From Rhabditophanes sp. KR3021 (lineage: Eukaryota > Nematoda > Chromadorea > Rhabditida > Alloionematidae), in the NCBI GenBank assembly GCA_963281155.1, contig CAUJLY010000006.1:1674001-1738000 (forward strand): a stretch of 64,000 nt of DNA, read 5' to 3'. How positions within the stretch are numbered: position 1 is the first letter of the stretch; each line of letters begins with the position of its first letter. The position numbers and the translations under genes are program-made. The notes under the pieces were generated by a model. The model was not told where the DNA came from, ran no database searches, and worked only from the letters and a program-made list of their open reading frames with translations. Below are positions 1 to 11,655 of this stretch, one piece after another.

Positions 1-3000
1 AGTCTTTTTCAATTCAAATAAAACATAAACGTTTAAAGATATTTCTCACTTTTGTCATAGTGCATGTTGATATATTTATCATAACCTTACCATTTCTACT
101 ATTCCTAGATTGAGCGTTTAATCAAACTGTTACGGTTCTTTCGACTACTCTGATTTACTACAAGAATAAGGCGTTTAAAAAATGTATTCTTACGTCAGGT
201 TTATTATAGATTTTTACTAAATATCGTCAGAGACAAGCTACTTTAAATGTACTATAATTAATTGTAAGAAATATCTTTTGGATTCAACAAAAAAATTGCT
301 AGTGACGTCCATTCGGTTCTATTTACTGTAAATTTGGTAAAAGTTTGATAATAGTTTAGTAGTGGCTTAGTCGTGGTATTTTGAAACGCCATACTACAAA
401 AATACTTTCAACTTCTTACCACTTTTCCTTTTAATTATCCCTAACAATAAGTCAATCATATCACATCTAGAGAAGATTAAATATTGTGTGGGTAAGATGA
501 AGCTTTTTAGCACCAAAAACTACTTTTGAGTTTAGTAATGGGTATTTTTAGATGATATTTAGTTCCCATCACACTACTAATATTACATACTTCAATTTTT
601 TAAACATAATTTATTCTCCATTTTACTTTTGCTACTTTGCCCTTTATTTGTGTCGTTGATATTTAAATCAAATAAACAAAGGGAATGAAAGGATTTTGGA
701 TTGTTAATCCTTGACACAAGAAGGTATTTAGGGAAGGAGCATAAAATGCCAATCTAATGTAGTGTATAATTTACTTAAACAAATTACACAGTTACTAATA
801 TCCAACTAAGCATAACATATATCCAGTACTTCCTCGTATCGTTTATTTGCGTTTTAACCTAAGTTTTAACCAAAATTCGCCTTTCTACTAAAACGTGAAA
901 TGTGGCTGAATTTAAGTTAATTTTATGTTAAAAAACAGGAATAAACAGTCGTATAGATACTTTACTTCTTTTACCTACTATTTTTCTATCGTTCAAAGTT
1001 TCCTGTCAACTTGAATTACTAAATTTATGATGCAATAATCAGATCATTTAAACGTCTATCCGACTTGCAGACATGTCCTAATCAGAACACCCATATAGTC
1101 TGTGCATATGCATATTAAGCTTGTTTGGTTTTAAAATTTGATTGACACAAATCTATGCATTGACAATTTCATTGGTGATATCCTCTGATTGTAGAGTAAA
1201 CATAGTAAACCTGTTTAATTTATTTAAAAAAAGTGTTTTCATATTATTGTTTTAAAAGTGGGGAGATAATAAAGCGACCAAAGTTAGCTTTATTATTAGA
1301 AAACTTACACATGTTGATGCTTTCATATTTTCAACTCCATATAAAATAAACTGCTTGCCAACACAAAATAATGACAAATATATGCATTCAATAAAATCCA
1401 CGGTGTTTTTTATATGTGCATATCTTCAAAATGCCTTTAATCTTTCGTATAGAAGAAATCTTTTTCTTCAAATTAAACATCACAATCATATGCCACTCAT
1501 TTGATAGTTTAAAGATAGTTTTCGAGATAAAATGATTTTTCATGTCGTTTCTTTAAAGGCCACATAAACTGTGTTATTCTTTTTGATACCTAGAATTTTT
1601 AAATTATCACTATTAATAGTTTGTTGGTTATTTTTATCACACTTACTTATCACTCTTTCTTCATAGCAATTAGTGTAGAATGTTTTTTGTGAAATTTTCG
1701 TTTTCTATATAAAAAGTAATTATTATCATTTTAGGAAGCTAATAATTAATTTAAAATTCTATTCCATACAACATTTTCTTTATTTACCATCGAAATGTAC
1801 TAATAATAAATAGTATCATTCATAAGTTTGAGCGAAAATAATTAAAAGACGTCGAAGTCAGACTCTTTGTCAAAAAAGCATATAGAATCATTTCTTTGTT
1901 GTTGAAATTGTCGGAATAATAATAGGCACTAAAGAAAGACACAAGAGAATTTATTTTGATTCAAAAAACGATATGACATTTCCCAATTTCTATTCTTCTT
2001 ATCAAATTATTAAAAATAAATTTTTGCCGAGCAATCTGTAGTACTGGAAGGCGTTCAAACTTTTAAAATAACCAAACTAAGAACCTTACTATTTTCCTTA
2101 TTTATTGCCCAGTACTAGAATATATATCTAAAAATACTATCCTTTGATGACAACTTTTATTTTTGCGAGCTTATGTCTGATTAGCAGCTTCCGTGTACTG
2201 TTACATATATCTCTTTGATCATTTAAACATATCATAAAGTGCCAACAAATTTTGTTTAAAAATATCGTCTCTTGATGAATCATGTCATAAAGAATAAAGT
2301 ATTCTGACAAATCTCCAACCCAACATTCCCACTATTTGTTATTTTTCCAGTAATAAATTAAGATATACGCCAAAGAATGATCAACACTTTATGTTTTAAA
2401 AGTAAAGTATGTAGATATTTAAAATAACCATGAGTAATTGTTACTCCATTTTGGCAAGAACTAGAAGTTGGCGCGTTCGCACCATGAAGACATCCCATTG
2501 CAATGCCATTTTTTAGACAATCAGAGATTCGCCTTTGCAAAAAAGAGAGACTTGTTAAACACTCTCTCTTGAAAAGACAAATGCTTGTGCAGTTGTATTT
2601 GATTCGAATTTTTATATTCTTTCCATTCCTATCCACCATTTTCCTATTTGGAGGTCATCTGTTTTGCTTATACAGCTTTATCTGCACTTTATTTCAACCA
2701 ACACCTTAAAAAGTTTAAATATATGTAGGTAAACTTAATTGACGATATGTTAGTTGATATAAAACGGTTAATGTTACTTTGGGACGATTCCCCTTTTTTT
2801 GTAAATAAAGATATAAAATTAAAAAATTCGGTCAGTTTAACACTGATCACCAATTTACTACAATTAGCATCCAACTAATAATGTTTTCTATCTAATTTAC
2901 CCAATTACAATTTTTTAAATAATAATAACAAGACTGGACGAGACAAGACAGGCCACGAAAATGTAAAATAATACATTCTTAAGAAAAGTAATGCATTTTT

Positions 3001-4242
3001 AAACATTTGCCAAGCTAATATTAGTAGGACCTCGGGTCATGCCATAACTTTGCCTATTACTTTGATTAAGATCTTAATATTTGGAAAAATTGAATTTTTG
3101 TTGTTTAATAGAGAATGTCAAAATTTGACCATAACATAATAAAAATCATTTGTGATTGTTAAGCTGTATGTATGTAATTATGATGGTCCTTTAATCATCT
3201 TTCCCTTGAAAGAACCACTATACAAATGTGCTACTAAAATTGTGTTAAACTAAAGCAATCTAATAAGTATAGTTCAATGTATTTTTTTGTCACGCTTGCA
3301 TTTAATGACACCAATGTAATGATGGCAATATATTTGTTTACATAGATATATCAATTTACTGTACATGCATCAGAATACATTCTAGGATGTAGACAGAATT
3401 TTAGTGAGTTTAATAGTTGTGATAACATGATATTCATTTGCAGACTAACTTTTAGCAAAACATATACTTTCAAATTATGTTCCACGTCACTATAAAGCTA
3501 ATTTTAATTGAGAAGTATTAATTCGTCTGTATTCTTTAAATATTTAGATTTTATTTAAGAGTACCTCAAATCAAATTGACCCTTTTATATATTAAATACA
3601 TATACTTACATTTTTTATTTAACAACTCTATTTTATTAGTATATCAAAGTTTATTTCTAAGTATTGAAAACAAATCTTGTCGGGATGTTTCAAATCTTGT
3701 CTCATTTACCTGTTCGGCGACACAAGGCATTGGTATTCAGTTGATTTGGCCCATTTCCAATGTTGTTTGAATTTATGTTGTGAGTTTGCGATTATAATTG
3801 CATACATTGGTTCTTAATTTTGTAAAACTTTTTAAAATAATATGTTAAAGTGTCTATCAAAGTTTAAACGACTTGATGAAGCTAATCATAGTAATAGACC
3901 ACCTATCAAGTACTTATAAATAGGCTATAAAGCCACAATATATATACTTTCTCAACTAAACTTGATCAAGCATTTGCATAATACTCTATTAAATATTTAT
4001 TTATCATTTCTGAAATAACGTTTTGATCTCCCAATGTTGTTATACAGATTCGTTTCGTCATTTCTTATGTGGAATCCAATAGTTGGAATGATGATAAAAG
4101 TTTTATTTTAGATTTGATATTGGCGTGTTTTATAAGTCGATTTTGATGGAAACGTTAATGTATACATTTTAAATATATATGTCAAGATTGTGATATATTT
4201 ATTTTAAAATATAATCAAATAGTCCCTTAATACCGGTATAAA
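1..4242. other. Gene-poor AT-rich region upstream of NFI
   Basis: I see no recognisable protein, RNA gene or repeat family here. Base composition is strongly AT-rich and frames are broken by frequent stops. The only longer frame is a minus-strand one at 2358-2639, listed separately. The last few hundred bases presumably hold the promoter and 5' UTR of the NFI gene; no TATA element stands out. Confidence 0.5.
2358..2639 (-). CDS. Hypothetical cysteine-containing ORF
   Basis: An open frame of 93 codons with six cysteines in its middle part, starting just after a possible splice acceptor (AAATAG followed by GAAAATGG on the minus strand). A second minus-strand frame lies upstream (2689-2874), so a two-exon gene is possible. 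I do not recognise the protein. There is no clear signal peptide or repeat, and the opposite strand carries an overlapping 68-codon frame, so either may be chance. Cysteine density is the only argument for a real product. Confidence 0.2.
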   Translation of the reverse strand: MVDRNGKNIKIRIKYNCTSICLFKRECLTSLSFLQRRISDCLKNGIAMGCLHGANAPTSSSCQNGVTITHGYFKYLHTLLLKHKVLIILWRIS

Positions 4243-6959
4243 ATGTCAGAAACTTTGCCTGATTCAAATGATGGAATAATTAAGTCTGACAGGAATGTAC
4301 AAGTTACTGGAGAAGGTCCCAAAACTTTCGTTACGCCGTATACGGAGTTGGTGAGTTTATGTGTAATATTATTATATTTGATTTTTACTATTTGTTTTAG
4401 ATTGACTATCATCCATTTGTCCAACAATTGTTGCCGCATGTACGAGAATTCGGTTATGTTTGGTTTCATTTGCAGGCGTTCAAGCGCAAAAAGATTAAAA
4501 ATGGAAAAAAACCAACCGTAGAAGAAATGGACAAGATAAAAAGAGACATTCTTAACAGAGACAAGAATGAAAAACAAACTTGGGCTGTTCATCTGTTAAA
4601 TAAACTTCGCAAAGACATTCAGCTAAACGATAGAGATGTTTTTATTGAAACCATCCAAAGTAATGACCATACACGTTGTGTTTTATCTAACCCAGATCAC
4701 AAAGGCAAAATGCGTAGAATAGACTGCCTTAGGCAAGCAGACAAGGTCTGGAGGATCGATTTAGTTATGTTAGTATTGTTTAAAGCTGTTCCTCTTGAAA
4801 GTACTGATGGGGAGAGGATCGAAAAGTCAACTCAATGTATTAATCATGATTTGTGTGTTAATCCTTTCCATATGTCATTAGCTGCACGAGAACTTGATTT
4901 ATATATGTCACTTCGTTTCATCCAAGAAAAACAGACACAGAGTAGAGATTCCGAACAAGAAAGTGATGAAGACGACTTGTGTATTGCCATTCCACCTGCT
5001 ACTGATTTTATTCCAATCGAAAAAGATATTCACGGAAGTAGTGTTTTTGGGGCAGCTGAGTTTAAAAGAATTACCGGCTATAATATCTTTAAGCCCTCCA
5101 AGTCTGATCAATTAATTCTCCCTGAGAAACGTGAATTAATCAAAAGATGTATAGTCATCACACCAGATCCTATTCCACAAAAAAATTCATCAAACAAAGA
5201 TACTGAAAGAGTTAATTCTTCACAAAAGAATTTATCAAAAAAAGAGAGTGTACCGGTGCCTCCTTCAAACAAAACAATAAGTCCAAGGAAAAGAGGTCAA
5301 ACTAAGAGAAATAGCGATCAATCTTTGGAAACAGCAAATAAGAAAGATAATTCAACTGAAGAATCTTCTATTATGTCGCAAACAGCAAATTTGGAAACAT
5401 CTGCTTACCCTCAATCACCTCCTAAATTAAACAAAATCTTTGATTTACGCAAAATTCCACCCATTCCACATAATCTTTTTGAAGAAGATATCTTTCCTTC
5501 TATTACAAAGGTTTTGAATGCTTCTACCAAGACAGCTTTTAAAAAATATTTAGATGCAGATTCAAAAAAGAAGGTTACTGGTTCAATGGAATTGACACCT
5601 GAAACTCAACGGAAGACTGCTCCTCGTAAACCAGGAAATTACAACTATCATACTTCATATGATGGTGGAGTTGAGCATGAAAAGGTGCTTCGCAAGGAGG
5701 TTGAAGTTGTAGATAAATCACTTTCTCCAGAAGATACGAATGATTCATCAAAAGTTAGCTCTGACATATTTAATTATTCAAACTCCAATTCAAATAGCAG
5801 TACAATCGATAGTTCGGATGAAGTCAGTGTGGTTTTAAACGGAGAAAATTCAAATGCAACTATCCTTCACACTCCCAAAGCAATTCACGGAACTGCTTTA
5901 AAATCATTTCAACTACCAGCTAATTTGTTTCCCAATCCAACAACAACTATTCAAAAAGCATCTTTGATTCCAAATGCTTTATATGTTACCGGTGATTCAA
6001 AATATGCTTCACCTGAAGCTAGTTTTAGCATAGGAGATCCAGGATACCCTTCCTCACAACTGTCGAATCAACCTATTAATAATGGGTATAGCAGTTTTGT
6101 AAATATTAACAGGTAAGTAGTTTGTTTTGAATGCTTTGATAAATGAAATAGATCCCCAAATAATATGACGGGTATAGCAGTCAATACATTTCCAATTTCA
6201 ACAGCAAATTTGACTCCATCAAGTACCGACAAGTTGCTTTATACAAATTTTATTCAAACAATTTCAGCGGCTTCAAAGAAAGTAGATGCCAGTTCTCTTT
6301 CAAATTTGGAACAACAGCTTAAGAGTAATCTGAGTGCTGGTGCTAGCACATTTATGCCAAATCCAAATAGTGACATTGCTTCCTTGCCAGCTTTTCGTAA
6401 TAACTACGAAATTATTGAAAAATACGCGATATTACAAAAAGAAAAAACTGGTTCAGCTCATTTTCCTCCCTACTTGACTGAAGCTGTTAATAAATTGAAT
6501 CGTCCTTCCAACAATTTCCTACATTATCAAACGGTAATGAATCAGAAGAATGCGGCTGCCAGAAATGCTGCACTTGAGCAACAAAAAAACATTAGAATTA
6601 TTGTAGCGACACCACATAATAGAAACAACCCGCCAACTCCATCTTCAACTAGTTCAGGTGTTTTGAAATTTACAAAGCCAATGCCACAACCACCCAATTC
6701 TTTGGTTCATATGAGGAGTCCTTATGTAGCGCCCAATAAATCACCAACTGATAATGAAGTAAAAAAAGAAATCAAAACTGAATCAAAAACACCCAGAATA
6801 ATGAAAATACCCTCTCTAGTGAATACTCCTGAAAGTCCACATAAACCTGTTACAAGACAATCAGCTTCCCAGCCATTGAATCTTAATCTAGTTAAAAATG
6901 GAACCAAGCGTTCTTTAGCTAACGACGCCAAGGAAATAAACAAAAAAGCCCGGAAATAA
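4243..6959 (+). CDS. nfi-1: Nuclear factor I (NFI) transcription factor
   Basis: Three coding exons in my model: 4243-4350, 4401-6112 and 6152-6959, giving about 875 residues. Residues about 36-200 are the NFI DNA-binding domain: FVQQLLPHVREFGYVWFHLQ, then LLNKLRKDIQ, RCVLSNPDHKGKMRRIDCLR and QADKVWRIDLVM closely match animal NFI. NFI proteins bind TTGGC(N5)GCCAA sites as dimers in the nucleus. The rest is Ser/Asn/Pro/Lys-rich and low in complexity, as in NFI activation regions, and longer than in vertebrate NFI. Introns are 50 and 39 bp. The start at 4243 is the first in-frame ATG of exon 1; extra upstream exons cannot be excluded. Polyadenylation-type AATAAA sequences overlap and follow the stop. 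The family assignment is certain; the symbol is by homology to C. elegans nfi-1. Confidence 0.93.
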
Positions 6960-8594
6960 ATATAAATAAATTGCTTAAAATAATTATCAAAAAAAGGTTT
7001 TATAACTTTATGTACGCATGGTCGAAAAAGTGATCTTGTCAGCTTCCGTCATCCCACCTTCATCATTCTAGTTCATAATTTAAATAGTCTACATTTCAAA
7101 CATGATATTTGTATTGCTTGTTACCATCATTTAATCTCTTCCTCCTGATATGTATTTTAGTTCCGATTACCGGGTGTTTTTTTAAATATGTTACGTTTGT
7201 ACAATCGCTTGCAATAGATGTATGTTATTGCAATAGATTTATTTTTGAAGTTGGCTTTCAATTTATTATAATAAAATATTGTTGACTTGTTTGAAAATAT
7301 TATTTGAATAATAATGAAAACTTTAAGGAATTGGCTTTTTAGACATATTCAATTTAAGAAGTAAGCAGTAAAGCAATCATTATAAATGCCCTTGTTGTAA
7401 CATGCGGAGATGTACTGGAAAAAAGCCCTTCAAATCTGAAACTTCGTAGCTTAAAAAGTGTTGGAAGTGATGCAAACAATAAATAGGGCTCACGGCATCT
7501 TATCTGTGTACTTGTTCACTTTGCTTAGTTAATATTTTAGTATCTTAGCTGGTTGTATTTATTGTTATATTTGGTGTTAGTTAAATAAAATCTAGATTTA
7601 CTACTTTAACATCATCCAATGGGACATAAACTATGTAATTGATATAATTTTGCTCATTTTGGTATGGCAAATTATTTAGATCATATATTAAAATTTAATT
7701 TTATGAAAAGTAATATTCTAAACACCAAATTAACTGTAAAAGGAGATAAGAAGGGCATATTAAAAAAATACTTTCTAAAAGTTTAATTTGCTGTTTTGAT
7801 TAAATTCAAGACTTAATTGTTCTTTTAAACGTAATAAACTAAACAACACCAGTAGCTTAGTCTACGTTTGATTCTGGAGGACGTTAAATACCTTTGTATT
7901 AACTTTATTTCTCATTTAATTGTGCATGAATGATCTCAAAGTTCAATTCTGCATGTGCATAAGTGATCAAAAGTATTTGCAAACTTCTTTTTTGTGACTT
8001 TGCCACTTTAAATAAACATTTAAATTCCTCTTATATAGTCTTACACCTCCAGATGATGATGAATATTTTGGAATCAATGTATAATCTTGTGAAAACAGCA
8101 AAATGGGTTAGCTTCTCCTTCAAACAATCAAATGTGGATAACAACTTCGACACTTATGAAAAGGCCAAATTATTGTCTAACCTAACATTTATATTTGAGT
8201 CTTCTTTTACTGATTTTATATCTGATAAACCACTATTAATTAAATCCTTAATTAAACTCTAGTGTTTGTCCTTCAAATCCACCAGATATTAACATTTTTT
8301 TAATAAACTGTAGCTTATTCAAAGAGCGTTTCTTATATTTTTCCCGTAAACACATTTCTAAGAAAAAAACGTTTATATAATTTTAAATTTATTCATTCGT
8401 CTTCTCGGAATTCTCTATAAATATAAAAATGTTAATAAAATAAATCTGGAAAACAATTTATAGACATCTCGTTTATGTATGTTGATCAAGAGATCACATA
8501 TTAATACATCACTCTACCAAATCTATTTCTTGTTCATTATTTGTTCTCTATGAAAAAATTGCTTGTCCATAAAACATGTTAAGCCATAATTAAA
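6960..8594. other. NFI 3' flank, mostly non-coding
   Basis: This holds the probable NFI 3' UTR and AT-rich spacer. A short zinc-finger-like relic at 7378-7449 is listed separately. A 69-codon frame starting at an ATG run near 8055 (just after CTCCAG, ending 8262) is the only other open stretch; I see no motif in it and consider it probably spurious. Confidence 0.4.
7378..7449 (+). pseudogene. C2H2 zinc-finger-like relic
   Basis: A short frame between two stops encodes YKCPCC, then after a gap too short for a finger loop and helix, TGKKPFKSE. This resembles the start of a C2H2 finger (YKCPxC) followed by the inter-finger linker and the start of the next finger (TGEKPFKC), with the middle deleted and the second zinc cysteine changed to serine. 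I infer a degraded zinc-finger fragment. It is only about 23 residues long, so chance similarity is possible. Confidence 0.25.
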
Positions 8595-9500
8595 AACTAA
8601 TAATATGTTAGTCTCAGTAATAGTCAAAATTGCAGTTTATTATTATGCATTTGCACAATCATCACTAGTTTCTCTATTTTGAAAATTGAGGTACAAATTA
8701 TGTGTAAAAATAAAGCTTTAGATGCAAAAATTGTGGTAGAAATTTGGGAGCAAAATACTATTTTTGATCGGCACTTAATTGATACTTTCACTGATGATGC
8801 TGTTTGTTGTTATAGTAAAGCAAGAGTTACTTGGTGAAGAAAATTTGTTTAACCATTAATTGTTATGAGAAATGTTTGTGGAAAAGAAAAGTTGGTGGTT
8901 CCAAAAAAATAGGATTTATCTCCGTTACGAGATGACGTTGAAGAATTGAGTCTCGATATTAAATAAAATGTGTATTTCATAAAAATACTCTGTATTTCTT
9001 AGTCAGGTTTAGGATTTGTGGATGTTATTGTTTGTCTATTAACTTCATACCTTAGTTTCTTGGAGCGGTATTCTGTAATAGACCTCAATTAATTTATTGA
9101 GGTGGAATTATTATTACTGGTGGATGGGCTACTTCGAACTTTCTTGGCTGTAACTTTAGCTAATTCCTCAATATGTATGCTCCGAAATTTAATAATTTTT
9201 TATTTGATAATAACAGAACTTGGGCTTGGGTAGTATTTTCATTATTATATGGATCCTAGTATTTTTGAAGTTAGTCGAGCAGTACCAAGGGTGAGTTTAA
9301 GTATATTTTAATATATTAATTGAACAAATTAGATTCCACATTTTTGCTAGATTCTCGGAAGTGGTTCAGCTGCCGTAGCACTAGTAACAATTAATCAAAC
9401 AGTCAGAAATCGCATTTACTTCAAATATTTCCTTAAATACATGCAATTTAAAAAATTCACAGAACTAACTATAGCTATCGTTCTAGGTAAAAATGTCTAA
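8595..9500 (+). pseudogene. Decayed multi-membrane (receptor-like) gene
   Basis: One reading frame (in phase with the ATG at 8700 and the ATG at 9249) stays protein-like for about 700 bases although it is cut by several stops, for example TGA at 8835 and TAG at 9231. It includes an acidic N-terminal part (KIVVEIWEQNTIFDRHLIDT), a hydrophobic helix ending in LSFLERYSVI that recalls the E/DRY end of helix 3 in seven-transmembrane receptors, two further hydrophobic stretches, and a final part joined across a clean 60 bp intron (9291-9350; AGG|gtgag, tgctag|ATT) to a 49-codon end. This looks like a degraded membrane-receptor gene, or one with introns I cannot resolve. The receptor family is a guess from one motif. 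Confidence 0.35.
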
Positions 9501-9955
9501 CATAAACGCTACAACAAAGTTACAATAAAATCTGTTTCATTACCAAAACTTTCCATCAAATTAAATACATATAATCTAAATAATTACTACTTAAGGAATC
9601 ATAAGCTATTTTTTATGATTCACAAGTGGTCACAATTATATGTACACAAGATAAATAGATTTAATTAATATAAAATGTTTTATTATGATTCATTAAAACC
9701 ATTCTTAATTCAAGTGATATCAAAATGTAAGACATAATCTTACAGATCAAAATCAGTAAATTATAAACTTACTAACTGAAACGTCATTTTAGATAAAAAA
9801 TACTGTTACACCTTTATAAAGGAAACGTATTAATAAATTAATTAAGGTGATAAGGATGAAAAACTAGATAAGCAATAGTTTGTATTTGACGATTTAGGTA
9901 TAAATAATAACTTCATTTTATAAATTAGCACCCTCATAAATCGGACAACTAAAAC
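9501..9955. other. Spacer and promoter of the saposin-like gene
   Basis: AT-rich and without open frames. A TATA-like GGTATAAATA lies at about 9897-9906, roughly 50 bases before the saposin-like ATG at 9956, and is the most likely core promoter element. Confidence 0.35.
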
Positions 9956-10285
9956 ATGTTTAAATTTATCATCGTTCTTGCTATTTGCATCTTGTTCATT
10001 ACAAAGGCCTCTGCCGATCCAACTGAATGCGGCATTTGCTCCCGAATTATGATTGCTGCTGAAAATAATTTTAAAAATGGCGAACCTGAATCAACTCTTT
10101 TAACTGATTTAACTGCCGACTGTTATTCAATTGCTGGATTTTATGGTCCATCAGCTATTTCGACCTGTCTTCAAATTATTAATGGCAGTATTGACAACAT
10201 TTATAAACATTTCCAAGCAGGCATGAAACCATGTGATATTTGTAAATTAGCTCAATCATGTACTGCCGCTGATACTTGCCCATAA
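9956..10285 (+). CDS. Secreted saposin-like (caenopore-type) protein
   Basis: A single-exon gene for 109 residues. An N-terminal hydrophobic signal peptide (FIIVLAICILFITKASA) is followed by one saposin-B-type domain with the six-cysteine layout: ECGIC near the mature N-terminus, DCYS and STCLQI in the middle, and PCDICKLAQSC plus a final cysteine at the end. Nematode proteins of this size and build are the SPP/caenopore family, which bind lipid and often permeabilise bacterial membranes in the gut; that role is inferred from the family. A TATA-like element lies upstream and AATAAA follows at about 10309. The domain call is firm; activity against bacteria is not shown by sequence. Confidence 0.88.
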   Translation: MFKFIIVLAICILFITKASADPTECGICSRIMIAAENNFKNGEPESTLLTDLTADCYSIAGFYGPSAISTCLQIINGSIDNIYKHFQAGMKPCDICKLAQSCTAADTCP

Positions 10286-10511
10286 TTTTGTAATTGTCAG
10301 GGTTTATAAATAAACTTTACTCATTCATTTTAATTACTTTTTTAAAATTTATTAAATTAAAAGAAAAAAAGTAATCCTCATCAACCACAACCGATTATCT
10401 TTTAGAACATCTAGCTGCGGCATTTCTAACGTATTTCTGACATTGACATACTTTTCATCCCAATTTCAAAGCATCATTTCAACAACTTTTTTGTAAAGAT
10501 CCAAATTTGCA

Positions 10512-10796
10512 TTATAATTTACCATTGCTTTCCTTGAATAAAAGTTCCCTTATCTTGGTGTCTAATGCTAACATTCCCACCATCTGATTAGATAATTCTG
10601 TTTGTTTAATGCTTTCGGGATCTTGTTCTAATGAAATTGAACGACCTCGTTTTTTTGATGGCGTATAAGAAGCTCTCTTTTTAGGTGTACATTTAAAACT
10701 TTTATCCGAATTAACATCAGATTCGTCTTCTACATAATATGGACTATCTTGTCTCACCCAATTATTACTTGTCCAATGTACCTGATGGGTTAACAT
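10512..10796 (-). CDS. Hypothetical Lys/Ser-rich protein, possibly a broken or partial gene
   Basis: A 94-codon frame with a basic middle (KCTPKKRASYTPSKKRGRS) and an acidic/amphipathic end, suggestive of a nuclear or DNA-associated protein but not recognised. Just upstream, in another frame, the sequence reads EDDWFDNLK directly into the start, so the ATG may lie inside an older, longer frame shifted by one base. Downstream of the stop, protein-like codons (YVNVRNTLEMPQLDVLKDNR) also continue in a different frame. I infer either a short orphan gene or a remnant of a larger one. Confidence 0.3.
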   Translation of the reverse strand: MLTHQVHWTSNNWVRQDSPYYVEDESDVNSDKSFKCTPKKRASYTPSKKRGRSISLEQDPESIKQTELSNQMVGMLALDTKIRELLFKESNGKL

Positions 10797-11300
10797 TTCA
10801 AGTTGTCAAACCAATCATCCTCACTGAGTTAAAGAATTAGATAAATACAAGTGGCAGCCATAAACAAATTAGACAAACTTGCATTTGAATGTGTATGAAA
10901 TGTAGGTGATTCTCGCTTGCAATTGGGTTATGACCCGGAATTTATTGTTATTGTTTTGAATAAAATATCTTTCTTTATCCATTAAGTGTATTTTTTTAAC
11001 TTTTTCCAAAATACATTCAATAGACCTGCCACAAAATTTCATTACTCAGATTAGCTAAAGAAAACATGCTTTATCGCAAACATCAAATAAAAAAGAAATG
11101 TTATCTACGCATCTTTATAATCTTCCGATCAACAAACTGATAAGAACCTAATAGTATTTCATCAACTTCGATTTTCTTCCACGATTAACTCTTTCATAAG
11201 ATTAAATTCACAACATCAACATAATTCTACAATCAGAAACGTAACTTAATGTAGCTGCAACGTATTTTTGATAAAGCAAAAGTATTCCACAACCAACCAA
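10797..11300. other. Spacer, no gene recognised
   Basis: AT-rich, with a stretch poor in G on the plus strand from about 11100 onward. I see no motif, repeat or RNA gene. Confidence 0.4.
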
Positions 11301-11417
11301 ATGAACCTAGTATTTACCTTTATCATAATAGTCTCGTACTTTCTCTCAACATTCACCAGCACCTACACCATCAAACAGCCATTACCAGAACGAATTGTCA
11401 ACCAAACCATAAACTGA
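11301..11417 (+). CDS. Possible small secreted peptide
   Basis: A 38-codon frame in a favourable context (ACCAA before ATG). Its first 20 or so residues form a signal-peptide-like core (MNLVFTFIIIVSYFLSTFTS), leaving a mature peptide of about 18 residues with no cysteines (TYTIKQPLPERIVNQTIN). AATAAA follows about 15 bases after the stop. It lies 239 bp before the UDP-glycosyltransferase on the same strand. I do not recognise it; it could be a short secreted peptide, a first exon, or chance. Confidence 0.3.
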   Translation: MNLVFTFIIIVSYFLSTFTSTYTIKQPLPERIVNQTIN

Positions 11418-11655
11418 CCCTAAAAAAGAATAAATGATTAACAAATGGTTACCACCATCCAACCCTTTAAAACCCATTTTTTACCAACTTTTCTCACAAT
11501 TTACCATCTTATCATAATGGTAAACTCACACAGTCTAATCAACCACTAGAGTTTGAATTTTGAAAGATCACGTTCTACCTTCATCCTTATTATATTTGCT
11601 TTATAAAAAGGAAATGAAGAGCGGAAATGTTATTTACTATTAAATTTTGGAAGAG

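Noticed and set aside
8700..8970. TAA and TAG read as glutamine would extend the frame, hinting at a variant genetic code
   Set aside because: All other genes in the window use TAA, TAG and TGA as stops in the standard way, and TGA also interrupts this frame. Pseudogene decay explains it better.
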